DNA of 64,000 nucleotides from the NCBI GenBank assembly GCA_012862575.1, contig BLSF01000064.1:1-64000 (forward strand), written 5' to 3'. Positions 39,017 to 47,944 of the stretch are shown piece after piece. The DNA comes from Parietichytrium sp. I65-24A. Taxonomy: Eukaryota > Sar > Bigyra > Thraustochytrida > Thraustochytriidae. Made by a program: the position numbers and the translations under genes. How positions within the stretch are numbered: the stretch's first letter is position 1; the number at the start of each line of letters is the position of its first letter. The notes under the pieces are model-generated. The model ran no database searches. It saw only the letters and a program-made list of their open reading frames with translations, and was not told where the DNA came from.

Positions 39017-42000
39017 TCACTGCTCTCTGGCCTCCAAAAATCTGATCGTGCCGTCGCATGAGCCGCACAGTATGGCTTTGCTGTTCTCCTCCGTGACTGT
39101 GCAAATCAAGGAAGAAATAGAGTGCTTCGGCAGCACGTTGAACAGAGTCCCAAACTGCGCTCCGGGACTCCTCCAAGCCGCGCGACGCCGTTGTGTTGCG
39201 GAGTCCCCCTCTGCGCCTGTAGCCTTGTAGACAACCCTGCTCGCATTTCGCGGGTTCATATTCCTCAGTACATCGACGCTGACAAGATATACTTTTCCGC
39301 AACTGGTACCAAGAACTGCACAAAGCCGATCCGGAGTAAGCGCAGCAGCTGTTACTGTGCTCCCTTCCGGGATCATTGCGTCTACAGAGAGCAGAGCGCG
39401 CGATTCACCGGTGTAAGTCCCAGCGTCAAGTACATCGACGACACCATCTTCAGCGCAAACGACCAAGGCGGTCTCGTTGTTGATCCAGCTCAGGGACACC
39501 GCAAATGTGCCGCGCTCTTTACAATCGCTAAAGCTTTTCAAAAGCTTCCCTGTCTTCGCGTCGTGAACGAATACGTCTCCATATGCGCTTGAAGAAGCAA
39601 CCAAACCTCCCGCGCTGTCCACTTCGACTGCGACCAACTCACCATTGTGGTCGTAGATGGTGTGCAGAGGTGTCAGCGATCGAGCGCTTTGATAAGATAC
39701 AGTCCAAACCTTTAGAGTAGACTCCCAAGACCCAGTGGCAAGAATTCTGCCAGAAGAGCTTGTACTCACGCATGAAACCGCGTCTTCGTGGGCCACGATC
39801 TTGTTCGTGACACGGCCCAAGTCAGCGGAGCAAAAATAAAGCGAGTTATCCCAGCTACCTACAAGATAACATCCGTCCCTTCCTTGGGCTTGGCAGCTCA
39901 ATGCTAACTTTCCGACGGCCATGCGCCGCTGTACGATCCTTTCTCCTTCCGAAAGTTGGCTAAGCGTGCCATCAAGTCCGACCGACACAATATCACTGGT
40001 CCGGTCAGAGGCAAAGATGGAGCTCACAGGGCCTCTATGAGCTCGAATGACATCTGTTGATTCGTATAAACAAATGCCCTCTGGCCCGCGCTCGCCGGCC
40101 CACCACACCGAGCTGCTCCCAAAAGCTAGGGGTTTGTTCGGCAAGTCTAGAGACTTCCGTTTTCGTGAGGGGGAGAGCTTGGATGGGTCTACTGACCCCT
40201 TGTTCTCCTCCGCGACGAACTGCCTTGAAGGAGAATCCGACTTTGTACTTTTCCTCGATCCTGGCGAGTCGCGGCGAGATGAAGGCGAGCTGGTCGCGGA
40301 ATCGGGTTTGGAGAGATGGTCGGTGCTCACAAGGCCAGAATGATGATGAGAGCTTTCATCCGGGAACGCCGGACTTGGCGTTCGCCTTCCATTTGAACCG
40401 GAACCAAGATCACCACAGTCGACTTGTTCCTCGCCGCCATCCTCCTCCCCATCCTCTTGGCCTTGCTCACCCGAGATGATTTCCTCACATGGGTCGTTCC
40501 TGCAAGGGTGAGGAGAGGTAAACAGCTGTTTAGGTGTTTGCCCAAACTCATAGATTTGCGCCTCGTACGAACGGCGCTCATCGTCGTCCTGCACCTTGTC
40601 AAGATCCACTGCACCTTCATAGGTCAGATAGTAAAACAAATTGTCCGCTTTAACGGCTTCATCGCCTCGCTGTTTGTATCCGAATATCAGATCAATCCAT
40701 TCATGAAGGTGAGCAGACACAAATTCAGACTCTAAAGCCTGGCGGCACTTGTTTACAAAGTCTCGCGGACCAGAGCACCATGGCGGAAGTACAACATCAT
40801 CGACAAAACTTCCGTCCTGTCGCCTCCCGAGGTCCAGCTGGTGCACATTCAGTAGGAATTCCCCGTTCGAGTCATAAAACTCGGGGATGAGCTCTTTCAA
40901 ATCGGCTGCGTTTGTCAGGACACTATTCCATGTTGAAGCAATGCTGTGGAAGGACCTGTCAGGACGGTCAAACTGGCCATTTTGGAGGCGAAGCATTAGA
41001 TCAGGCGACTTTCGAACTAAATAGTAAAGCACATAACCGGGCGTATTATAATGGGTCCCGTACAAGAACGGTGGAGAGTGTGGGTCTGGATCACTCTGCA
41101 TGTGACGAAAGCGCTCTTTGAAATTCTCAAGGCGCTCTTCGTTGAGCGCACCGATCGGACGCGAGAGGTCTCGAAACGTTTCAGGGTTACTCAAGTCGAT
41201 CTCCTTGCTCGTGTAGTCGGCAATCACCCAGGGAAAGACAGGATACTGGGTAAGATCTGCAGTGGAACGATCCGCAAGTGTGTTCAAATGCGAGAGATAC
41301 TCGAAATTAGATATCTCTCTGCGTTGCCACGCGCGAGCAAGCGACCTCAGATGGGCTGGGCCAGTCCCACTTGAGCTTATTGGAAGAACGCCGTGTTGAA
41401 TAGCTCCATTTTCGATGCCCCCCTTGTTCTCAATGATGCTTTGCTCCAGCAAATTGTACACTTTGTCACGAAACTGCGAACCGTCTTCAAATGAAAACAA
41501 AATCACCTTTTCCCTTTCCCGGGACGCTTGCGACCCCGTGCCTCCATAGTTAGAGAACTCCTGCTCAAAACGAACTTCTAAAGCGCGCTGTCGCAATAGA
41601 AATCGACGCTTATACACCCCGCTTAGCTTTTTCAACGAATAACTCTGGACAACCTCTCCAATGTTGTTGAGCTGTGAGGGTTGAAAGTACAGTCTTTGAT
41701 CTGTCAGAAGGATACACCCCGGGATATCACTCATTTGCGATACTAAACTGACGCGAATTTCTTTGGGCGTGAGCACAACTTCTCGGAAATCAACAAGTCG
41801 CGACTTGTCAAAGGGCTGGTTCAAGCGCTTCTCGTATATCGGCCCGAGGAGCCTTTTCTCCTCTAACGACCGTGAGCCTCTTGGACCTTTGGATATGCTC
41901 TGCCGCGCCTCCCATATCCGCTGCATTAACTCCAAGGTCTTGCCCAGCGCTCTGTGTTGTAGAGCAAATATCCTTTTACTCGCTTCCTTCACCAGAATGT

Positions 42001-42322
42001 ATGGATGCGAATTTCCATCTTTCTTCATTTCCGTCCTACAAGAGACCTCCACCATCACGACTTTGTTGTCCACGCTCACTTGCACCTGCCCTCCGTCCGC
42101 GCCGCCAACTACGTCTGCCTGGGCAGGCGCTTGCTCCATGTCATCAAACCGCAGCTTCTCCATCGCCAGCGCAGAGTCCTTCGGTTCAAACACAACACAT
42201 TTCGAACAAATCCAGAGCCGCCCTTCATGCTGTCTTCCAGGCGAGGCATCTACTGCAGCCGCAGACTCCAGCAGAAACTCCCCATGGTCCAACACCAGCA
42301 AATTGAACCGCCTTCTCTCCAT
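39017..42322 (-). CDS. NSMAF: FAN/NSMAF-like GRAM-BEACH-WD40 protein
   Basis: A 1101-residue member of the BEACH family, most like FAN (factor associated with neutral sphingomyelinase), a scaffold in TNF-receptor signalling and vesicle traffic. N-terminal RFNLLVLDHGEFLLE and LWICSKCVVFEPKDS match FAN's first lobe. A PH/GRAM-like unit (about 180-300) includes CILLTDQRLYFQP and SGVYKRRFLL. The BEACH domain (about 325-600) has NFEYLSHLNTLADRS, DLTQYPVFPWVI, SNPETFRDLSRPIGALN, YGTHYNTPGYVLYYLVR, ELIPEFYDSNGEFL, HEWIDLIFGYKQRG and EFGQTPKQLF. After an acidic and Ser/Pro-rich linker of about 120 residues come about six WD40 repeats, for example ILATGSWESTLKVWTV. The linker is longer than in animal FAN. 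Start ATG at 42322. Confidence 0.94.
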   Translation of the reverse strand: MERRRFNLLVLDHGEFLLESAAAVDASPGRQHEGRLWICSKCVVFEPKDSALAMEKLRFDDMEQAPAQADVVGGADGGQVQVSVDNKVVMVEVSCRTEMKKDGNSHPYILVKEASKRIFALQHRALGKTLELMQRIWEARQSISKGPRGSRSLEEKRLLGPIYEKRLNQPFDKSRLVDFREVVLTPKEIRVSLVSQMSDIPGCILLTDQRLYFQPSQLNNIGEVVQSYSLKKLSGVYKRRFLLRQRALEVRFEQEFSNYGGTGSQASREREKVILFSFEDGSQFRDKVYNLLEQSIIENKGGIENGAIQHGVLPISSSGTGPAHLRSLARAWQRREISNFEYLSHLNTLADRSTADLTQYPVFPWVIADYTSKEIDLSNPETFRDLSRPIGALNEERLENFKERFRHMQSDPDPHSPPFLYGTHYNTPGYVLYYLVRKSPDLMLRLQNGQFDRPDRSFHSIASTWNSVLTNAADLKELIPEFYDSNGEFLLNVHQLDLGRRQDGSFVDDVVLPPWCSGPRDFVNKCRQALESEFVSAHLHEWIDLIFGYKQRGDEAVKADNLFYYLTYEGAVDLDKVQDDDERRSYEAQIYEFGQTPKQLFTSPHPCRNDPCEEIISGEQGQEDGEEDGGEEQVDCGDLGSGSNGRRTPSPAFPDESSHHHSGLVSTDHLSKPDSATSSPSSRRDSPGSRKSTKSDSPSRQFVAEENKGSVDPSKLSPSRKRKSLDLPNKPLAFGSSSVWWAGERGPEGICLYESTDVIRAHRGPVSSIFASDRTSDIVSVGLDGTLSQLSEGERIVQRRMAVGKLALSCQAQGRDGCYLVGSWDNSLYFCSADLGRVTNKIVAHEDAVSCVSTSSSGRILATGSWESTLKVWTVSYQSARSLTPLHTIYDHNGELVAVEVDSAGGLVASSSAYGDVFVHDAKTGKLLKSFSDCKERGTFAVSLSWINNETALVVCAEDGVVDVLDAGTYTGESRALLSVDAMIPEGSTVTAAALTPDRLCAVLGTSCGKVYLVSVDVLRNMNPRNASRVVYKATGAEGDSATQRRRAAWRSPGAQFGTLFNVLPKHSISSLICTVTEENSKAILCGSCDGTIRFLEAREQ

Positions 42323-42485
42323 CTCCCTGCTGGTCTACCCGCTCTTGTATTCCAGCTCCAAGCTCTGTGGAGCGCTCACGAGTTAGTTTGCCGTTCTCCA
42401 CCCACCGAGCAATCAGCACAGATCTTGAGTTGCGTTTTTGGAAAACATCTAACTATATATGGTCTCATGGATTCGGTGGAACACT
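42323..42485. other. spacer between FAN-like gene and 5S cluster
   Basis: Holds the 5' leader of the minus-strand FAN-like gene and, from about 42430, sequence that is repeated in inverted orientation upstream of the second 5S copy. Confidence 0.5.
42449..42459 (+). promoter_or_regulatory. TATA-like element of 5S copy 1
   Basis: CTAACTATATATGG lies about 27-30 nt before the mapped 5S start. The same element stands at the same distance before both other copies (around 43109-43119 and 43497-43507), which argues for an external RNA polymerase III promoter element. Confidence 0.65.
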
Positions 42486-42550
42486 AAGTCCGGTCAAACA
42501 ATTGGGGCTCACCGGAACTCATCCGAACTCCGAAGTTAAGCCCAATCTGG
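42486..42550 (+). rRNA. 5S rRNA copy 1, cut by the assembly gap
   Basis: The first 65 nt of a 5S rRNA gene, identical by eye to copies 2 and 3: AAGTCCGGTC start and the eukaryotic 5S signature GAACTCCGAAGTTAAGC (A-box part of the internal control region). The remaining roughly 52 nt would lie in the N run. It is oriented opposite to the other copies. Confidence 0.85.
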
Positions 42551-42939
42551 NNNNNNNNNNNNNNNNNNNNNNNNNNNNNNNNNNNNNNNNNNNNNNNNNN
42601 NNNNNNNNNNNNNNNNNNNNNNNNNNNNNNNNNNNNNNNNNNNNNNNNNNNNNNNNNNNNNNNNNNNNNNNNNNNNNNNNNNNNNNNNNNNNNNNNNNNN
42701 NNNNNNNNNNNNNNNNNNNNNNNNNNNNNNNNNNNNNNNNNNNNNNNNNNNNNNNNNNNNNNNNNNNNNNNNNNNNNNNNNNNNNNNNNNNNNNNNNNNN
42801 NNNNNNNNNNNNNNNNNNNNNNNNNNNNNNNNNNNNNNNNNNNNNNNNNNNNNNNNNNNNNNNNNNNNNNNNNNNNNNNNNNNNNNNNNNNNNNNNNNNN
42901 NNNNNNNNNNNNNNNNNNNNNNNNNNNNNNNNNNNNNNN
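42551..42939. other. assembly gap (389 N)
   Basis: A run of N between inverted 5S copies. Both flanks carry 5S sequence in opposite orientation, so the gap probably covers the centre of a palindrome or a longer 5S array. Confidence 1.
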
Positions 42940-42962
42940 AAAAAAACTAACAGGAAAAATTG

Positions 42963-42971
42963 CAAAAAAAA
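42963..42971 (-). terminator. Pol III T-run terminator of 5S copy 2
   Basis: An A8 run on the plus strand is T8 on the 5S sense strand immediately after the mature 3' end. Confidence 0.75.
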
Positions 42972-43086
42972 GCTCGGCACCAGGGCTTCCCACCTAGTCC
43001 CCTACGGTAGTACTGACCTGGCCAGATTGGGCTTAACTTCGGAGTTCGGATGAGTTCCGGTGAGCCCCAATTGTTTGACCGGACTT
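42970..43086 (-). rRNA. 5S rRNA copy 2
   Basis: A 117-nt 5S rRNA. Conserved core GAACTCCGAAGTTAAGC, then CAGTACTACCGTAGGGG and GGTGGGAAGCCCTGGTG; ends can pair through GCCGAGCTT. It is followed by an 8-T run on the sense strand, a Pol III terminator. An 11-nt TATA-like element stands about 27 nt upstream. Ends were set by pairing and comparison with plant 5S; they may be off by one or two bases. Confidence 0.93.
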
Positions 43087-43354
43087 AGTGTTCCACCGAA
43101 TCCATGAGACAATATATAGTTAGATGCTTTTCAAAAACGCAACTTTCAAGCACAAAAAAGGCCGCAGAAGGCGGGCCCGCATTGGCTGCGGAGGCAGGCG
43201 CAACTCTCAAGCGCACGGCAGCTCTGCAGAAGCAGTCCGAAACTGAGGAACAAGCAGCTGCGCATTTTGGCTTGCTAGAAAATTAAAGAAGCGTGCGCAC
43301 TTTGACTTGTGTAAGAAAGAAAATAAAAAAACGAACAGGAAAAATTGCAAAAAA
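43087..43354. other. 268-bp spacer of the 5S repeat
   Basis: Begins with the 5S copy 2 upstream region, shared in inverted form with copy 1 for at least about 60 bp, and ends with an A-rich segment nearly identical to the one just right of the gap (AACAGGAAAAATTGCAAAAA). The middle is GC-rich and open in one frame, but no protein is recognised. Confidence 0.6.
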
Positions 43355-43471
43355 AAGCTCGGCACCAGGGCTTCCCACCTAGTCCCCTACGGTAGTACTG
43401 ACCTGGCCAGATTGGGCTTAACTTCGGAGTTCGGATGAGTTCCGGTGAGCCCCAATTGTTTGACCGGACTT
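43355..43471 (-). rRNA. 5S rRNA copy 3
   Basis: Identical by eye to copy 2 over 117 nt, same orientation, 385 bp upstream in transcription order. The upstream region (ACCATATCCACGGGACC, then TATATAG) differs from copies 1 and 2 between the TATA-like element and the start, but the element and its spacing are kept. A T-run terminator follows (plus-strand A-run 43349-43356). Confidence 0.93.
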
Positions 43472-43907
43472 GGTCATTCACCATATCCACGGGACCATAT
43501 ATAGTTAGATGTATTGAAAAAGAGGTTGAGCTGAGACTTTGGCGGTCGGTTGGAGAGCTAGCTAGCTGAGCCCTCAGGCCCCGGGAGATTGAGAAAGTGC
43601 TGTTTTCGTCGTTGCAATCGCGCAGTGAGAGCGTGATTGCTCGGAAGGAGGTATGTTTTGCGTTGTTGTTTTGGAGCTTCCGGAGTGGAACAGAGTTTCT
43701 GGACAGAGCTGACGCAATTGAAGTTGAACTGCGTTAGCGGTTGTCATGAACATTCTCAATTGAAATGTGAACGTAAAATTTAAGGAGTTTGACATGAAGA
43801 TATTTCATTCACGGGTGCTCAGACTGTCAGGAGTTGGCCAGCTCTCCGTTGCCGCTGCTTGACCTACAGGGTGCCTGTTGGTGGAAAGAATTGCAAGCAA
43901 CGGAATT

Positions 43908-43988
43908 GTCTGTCTGTCTGTTTGTCTGTGCACGTGTGTGTGTCTGTGCACGTGTGTGTGTGTCTGTGTACGTGTACGTGTGTGTGTC
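43908..43988. repeat. TG/CTGT microsatellite
   Basis: CTGT units grading into TG units interrupted by CACGTG and TACGTG. Confidence 0.9.
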
Positions 43989-44575
43989 GAAAAATGGGAT
44001 GAGCGCGAATGGTTCTCGGCTCCTCGGGAGGCGCATGCGATTTCAATCGTTGGAGTGCGCGAATAAGAGTTGCAGCATGCAATGGTTCGAGCGGTGATCT
44101 GCGAGCGTGTCTCAAACGAAACCGGGGTGAGAAGAAAGAAACCGCGTAGTTCTACGTCGTATTCAAAGCTCCTGCCCTGCGCGGCGTGTATTCGATCTCT
44201 ACTTTAGTGAGTCGCATGGTCCGCGAGCCCGCACAGTCTGGCTGGGCCCAGTTTTTCAAAGCCTGTGACTCGCAGGAAAGGCGCCAAGCGTGCTCCAAAG
44301 GCCAAGTTCTGCATTCGTGTCGACTAGTTCTCACCGATGGATGTTTGACGAAAGATTCAACGTAACCTCGGGAGCCTGACATAATAAGCTTGCTCGCTAG
44401 CCAACTCAGGCGGCGCCTTCCTTTCTTCCTTTCTTCCTTCTTTCTTTCCCCTTGTTCGAGTACATTAACCCGTACTCAAGTACTCACAGATACTCACAGT
44501 GACACTCTGCCGCGCGGGAGAGTCCCTGAGTTTTGTTTTGTTGACTTGGACGAAAAAGATCAGGAACCGGGACGA

Positions 44576-44602
44576 ATCGGGTTCTTCAAGCAAGAACCCG
44601 AT
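44576..44602. repeat. dispersed hairpin, copy 2
   Basis: An 11-bp inverted repeat ATCGGGTTCTT / AAGAACCCGAT around loop CAAGC. It shares the 9-bp stem core with 8540-8562, about 36 kb away, while the loop differs. Confidence 0.7.
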
Positions 44603-45575
44603 CTGTGAAGAATGCTTGCTCTACTGGTGAGTAGGTTGCCGGTACTAGTACCGGTAGTTCAATTCACTGCGACATCGCAGTGGTATGCAGTAAAACACCG
44701 TTACGGGCTTGAAGGAATTAACTTGCAACAGTTTGAGTGCCACAAGCAGCCGGGCATGTTCTGGAGAAATTCCGATGTGTTCCGGACAAATTGTGATGTG
44801 TGGCAACTACGGCTGCGTTAGACTTGCGCGCGGAAGTGACGCAGCGGTCCCACATGCTTCAGATTCATACAAGTACCAAGTAGTACCGTTGCCAAACAGA
44901 ACAGGATGGGCATACAGTACTACTGTATGTACCATGTCCGAGGGAGGTGCTTCTCATCAGGATCCGTTGAGCAGGGTAGATGCCATGTGCCATTGCCACG
45001 CCATGCAGTGCCATTGCCATGCCACAGTCAGTGATCGTATCGATGATTGAGGAAATTGCGCTTCCAAGCTTCCCGGCGGACAGCTCATGACAGTCGGTCA
45101 GTCCTTCGTTGTGAGCCTCATCGGCGTCTGTGTAAGAGACTTGGCGTTTCGAGTGATCTACGGAATTGCGATTTACAATGATGTTGGGTGATTCTGCTAC
45201 ATATGTTCTCTGACGGCGTTCGAAACAACGAATCGTGAATATGGAGAAGGCAACTACACAGAGCTTGCGCTCGGCTCTTGATGTACTAGCTAGCAGTGAA
45301 CGCAGTTCGTGTCAAGCAACCTTCATCTTGCAGTGTGCTTACTGTCAGTAATGGTAGATGTGCGCACAAATTGATGAGTACCGGTATCATTCTCAATGAA
45401 CATGACTGTCACTTGAAATAATCCGAGATTCGTATTGCATTACTACGCTATATGCACAATTCGTCACGGTGCCTTGGAAAAAGCTACGCATCTAACTTTG
45501 CTCCACCATCAAGGTGTCATCAGAGTCTGGCTTCGTTCGAAGCAAAACAAGAGTCGCCGTTTTGCGCTCGGCCGG

Positions 45576-47156
45576 ATGTCACTGCTTGGCGAGCCATCGG
45601 AGAGCTTGCGCAGGCTGAAGGGCACACTCATTCTGACCGCGAAGCTCTTGCTTTACTCGCTGATTGGCCTGATCCCGGTTGCGTGGACGATCGCCTTCGA
45701 CTTCATCAAGTACGGTGTCTTTGTGCGAGATGACGGAACGACACTCTTGGACTACGGAGAGCTGTTTAACGCTCGATACCAAGAGAACGAAAGGATCATG
45801 CTCCTCAATTCCACACGAGAGAAACGCATAACGTCAACTTTGGCAGGTACGCCACAGGGCTGGATCATTTTACTCTCGTTCTTTCCCGTGATGGCAATCA
45901 TCTGTGTTAGGAAGAGAGCGTTCAAAGCGAGCATAGTCTCGGTTGCCGTCAGCTTTCTGCTGCTTTACATCGGGTACGGTTACTTTGGTGTCACCCTTTT
46001 TCACCGAACGGTGTACATTCTGAATATCTTGACCCTTGCCGTGGCGCTCCGGCTCTCTTTGCCAAAGGACTCAGGCATCCCGCTCCTATTTGTGCAGCAA
46101 GCTGCGGTATTGACTGTGGGCTTTTGTGTTCTCGTCTTCGTCGGGCCATCACTAGCAGGATCGGAGTCGGAAATTTGGTTGCGCTTTGGTGCCGTATTCC
46201 CTTTGACGCGAGAAATTGCGAGATATATTGGGGTGGGCACCATGTGGTACTTCGCGATCGACTCTCAGGTTGCAGGCAAAAACGTATCAGTTTATCGCCG
46301 TCAAGCTTACGCATTCATATACTACCTGCAGATATTTTTTGCAATTTACTTTCGATTGGAGGTCGCAAATCTGCACAACGATGCGCAGCTCATATGGTTC
46401 ATCGCTTATCAATCCACGCTTGAAGTTATCTTGCGCGTCACAACCTTGGAACGCGACAACTTTTACGAAAGGCTTACTCGATCTCTTCGTAGAAACAGCT
46501 TGATTGGAAGAGTTCCAGGCGTTAATTTCGTCATGAGAAGGACATCAACTCAAGTCATCAACGTTGCTGCAGAACTCGATTACTGTGAACCCGACGAGAA
46601 AATCCCGTCTCGTTTTCCTGTTTCAGCAACCATGACCACCGTACTCGCAGTCCGAGAGAATAGACAGAACGCCAAAAAGGTGTTTTATGCAACCATGTCG
46701 ATGACGGAGATGATTAGTGAATACACTGGAATATTTGCCACGACTCTTTTGATTCTGAGCTACAGAGAAAAGGTGCTCTTCCACCCATATGAAGCGTATC
46801 AGAATGAGGAGAACTTTCTCAAAGGCAATATCTCCCCACTTCGGACCTTGAAGGTTTGCGGATACCAGATCTTTGCTGAGTTAATGGTTGACCTCGTTTG
46901 CCTCTACGTAGAAGAATCTCGCGGTCTTCCCTTGCAATGGGCTTGGATCAAACGGCCTCCATTGTTTGCTTTCGTCACATTCGTAAGTACGTGGTATGCT
47001 CACCTCCTTGCAGACGGTGCTGCCAGCGCTTTCCGAGATGACTTTTCGGCCTGCTTTGGGCATGACATTTGTGACTGCCTGAGCAATGGACTACGCCGTG
47101 GCGGAATCAGGGAGGCCTACTGTTTGCTACTCCAACAGCAAGGCAACTCAACGTGA
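45576..47156 (+). CDS. polytopic membrane protein, tandem paralogue A
   Basis: A 526-residue integral membrane protein of no family I recognise. About ten to eleven hydrophobic helices are visible, beginning with LLLYSLIGLIPVAWTIAFDF. Blocks shared almost unchanged with the neighbour at 47945 include RDDGTTLLDYGELFNARYQE, SLPKDSG, VGTMWYFAIDSQVAGKNVSV, RRQAYAFIYYLQIFFAIYF, TTLERDNFYERLTRSLRRN and EENFLKGN. The C-terminus has conserved cysteines in SACFGHDICDC and AYC. The charged loop after RSLRRN is the most variable. Start: ATG 45576, because both paralogues begin to align there (MSLLGEP versus MSFPGAP); an upstream TTG extension does not align. Transporter, channel or membrane enzyme cannot be decided. 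Confidence 0.82.
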   Translation: MSLLGEPSESLRRLKGTLILTAKLLLYSLIGLIPVAWTIAFDFIKYGVFVRDDGTTLLDYGELFNARYQENERIMLLNSTREKRITSTLAGTPQGWIILLSFFPVMAIICVRKRAFKASIVSVAVSFLLLYIGYGYFGVTLFHRTVYILNILTLAVALRLSLPKDSGIPLLFVQQAAVLTVGFCVLVFVGPSLAGSESEIWLRFGAVFPLTREIARYIGVGTMWYFAIDSQVAGKNVSVYRRQAYAFIYYLQIFFAIYFRLEVANLHNDAQLIWFIAYQSTLEVILRVTTLERDNFYERLTRSLRRNSLIGRVPGVNFVMRRTSTQVINVAAELDYCEPDEKIPSRFPVSATMTTVLAVRENRQNAKKVFYATMSMTEMISEYTGIFATTLLILSYREKVLFHPYEAYQNEENFLKGNISPLRTLKVCGYQIFAELMVDLVCLYVEESRGLPLQWAWIKRPPLFAFVTFVSTWYAHLLADGAASAFRDDFSACFGHDICDCLSNGLRRGGIREAYCLLLQQQGNST

Positions 47157-47944
47157 CTTGGAAATCGGCCACGCCAGAAGTGCTAGAAAACCAGCGACTA
47201 CTTCTTTTAGCTCTGCCCGGTACAGATTCTAAAATCTCCAAATGCTTGTGATGGATGAATCGCTGGCATGGCAGAGTCCTTCATGACCACACAGCATCAT
47301 GCTCGTCACTCAGGGGACTTCAAACCTTGCTCCATCCATCTGTTTGCAATGTGCGGAGAACTATCTATGTGCAAGTTGATACTAGCTAGCATCACCGATA
47401 CGAGTGGCTGTGAATATTAAAGAGCCGTTGGTAAACTCTCGACTCGGAGTGACTCGTCAGACTTGGACTTAAAAGCCAGTCTTACACTCCGGACGGCAAC
47501 TCGGACTCGTTCCAATCGAACTCTCGGACCGATCGGAGCATTGGTGATTGCTGGCCTGAAAATCAGGAGTATTGAATTTTTCGAGAACCCCCAATTCTTG
47601 AATACGCCATCCCAGCAATGTCGCGAGAGCACGACACATTCAAGACTCACTTAGCACTAGGAAAAAGTGGACAGAATGCGGTCCAGCGAAGCTGAAAAAG
47701 GTCGATGCTAGCGCGAGACGTAGAATCGAGGCGTGAAGCGTTGGGTGAGGCACTTCAGGCCCTGTGAACCCATCAAATGCAATGCGTTGCACATAGTTCA
47801 AGACTTCGCAAACCATACCAGTCTAACCGGAACCTAATAGCAGTGAGTGATTTGCTTTCACGGTCATTCTTCGACCCAACGTTGGTCTCTCAAGAGCAGA
47901 GCAGGGCAAAGCAAGGAAAAAGCTCAACACAGCGCGTGGGCCGA
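47157..47944. other. spacer between the membrane-protein paralogues
   Basis: About 790 bp. An in-frame ATG at 47777 could extend paralogue B by 56 residues, but this part does not align with paralogue A. Nothing else is recognised. Confidence 0.5.

Larger units (their letters stand above)
43472..45575. other. spacer with TG microsatellite and hairpin
   Basis: No gene supported. It holds a (TG/CTGT)n microsatellite at 43908-43988, a pyrimidine-rich tract near 44415-44450, the second dispersed hairpin at 44576-44602, GGTACTAGTACCGGTAG at about 44638, and short GCCATTGCCAT repeats at 44985-45025. Confidence 0.5.

Noticed and set aside
42367-43053. Open frames spanning the N run at 42551-42939
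   Set aside because: Flanks are 5S rRNA genes; no protein.
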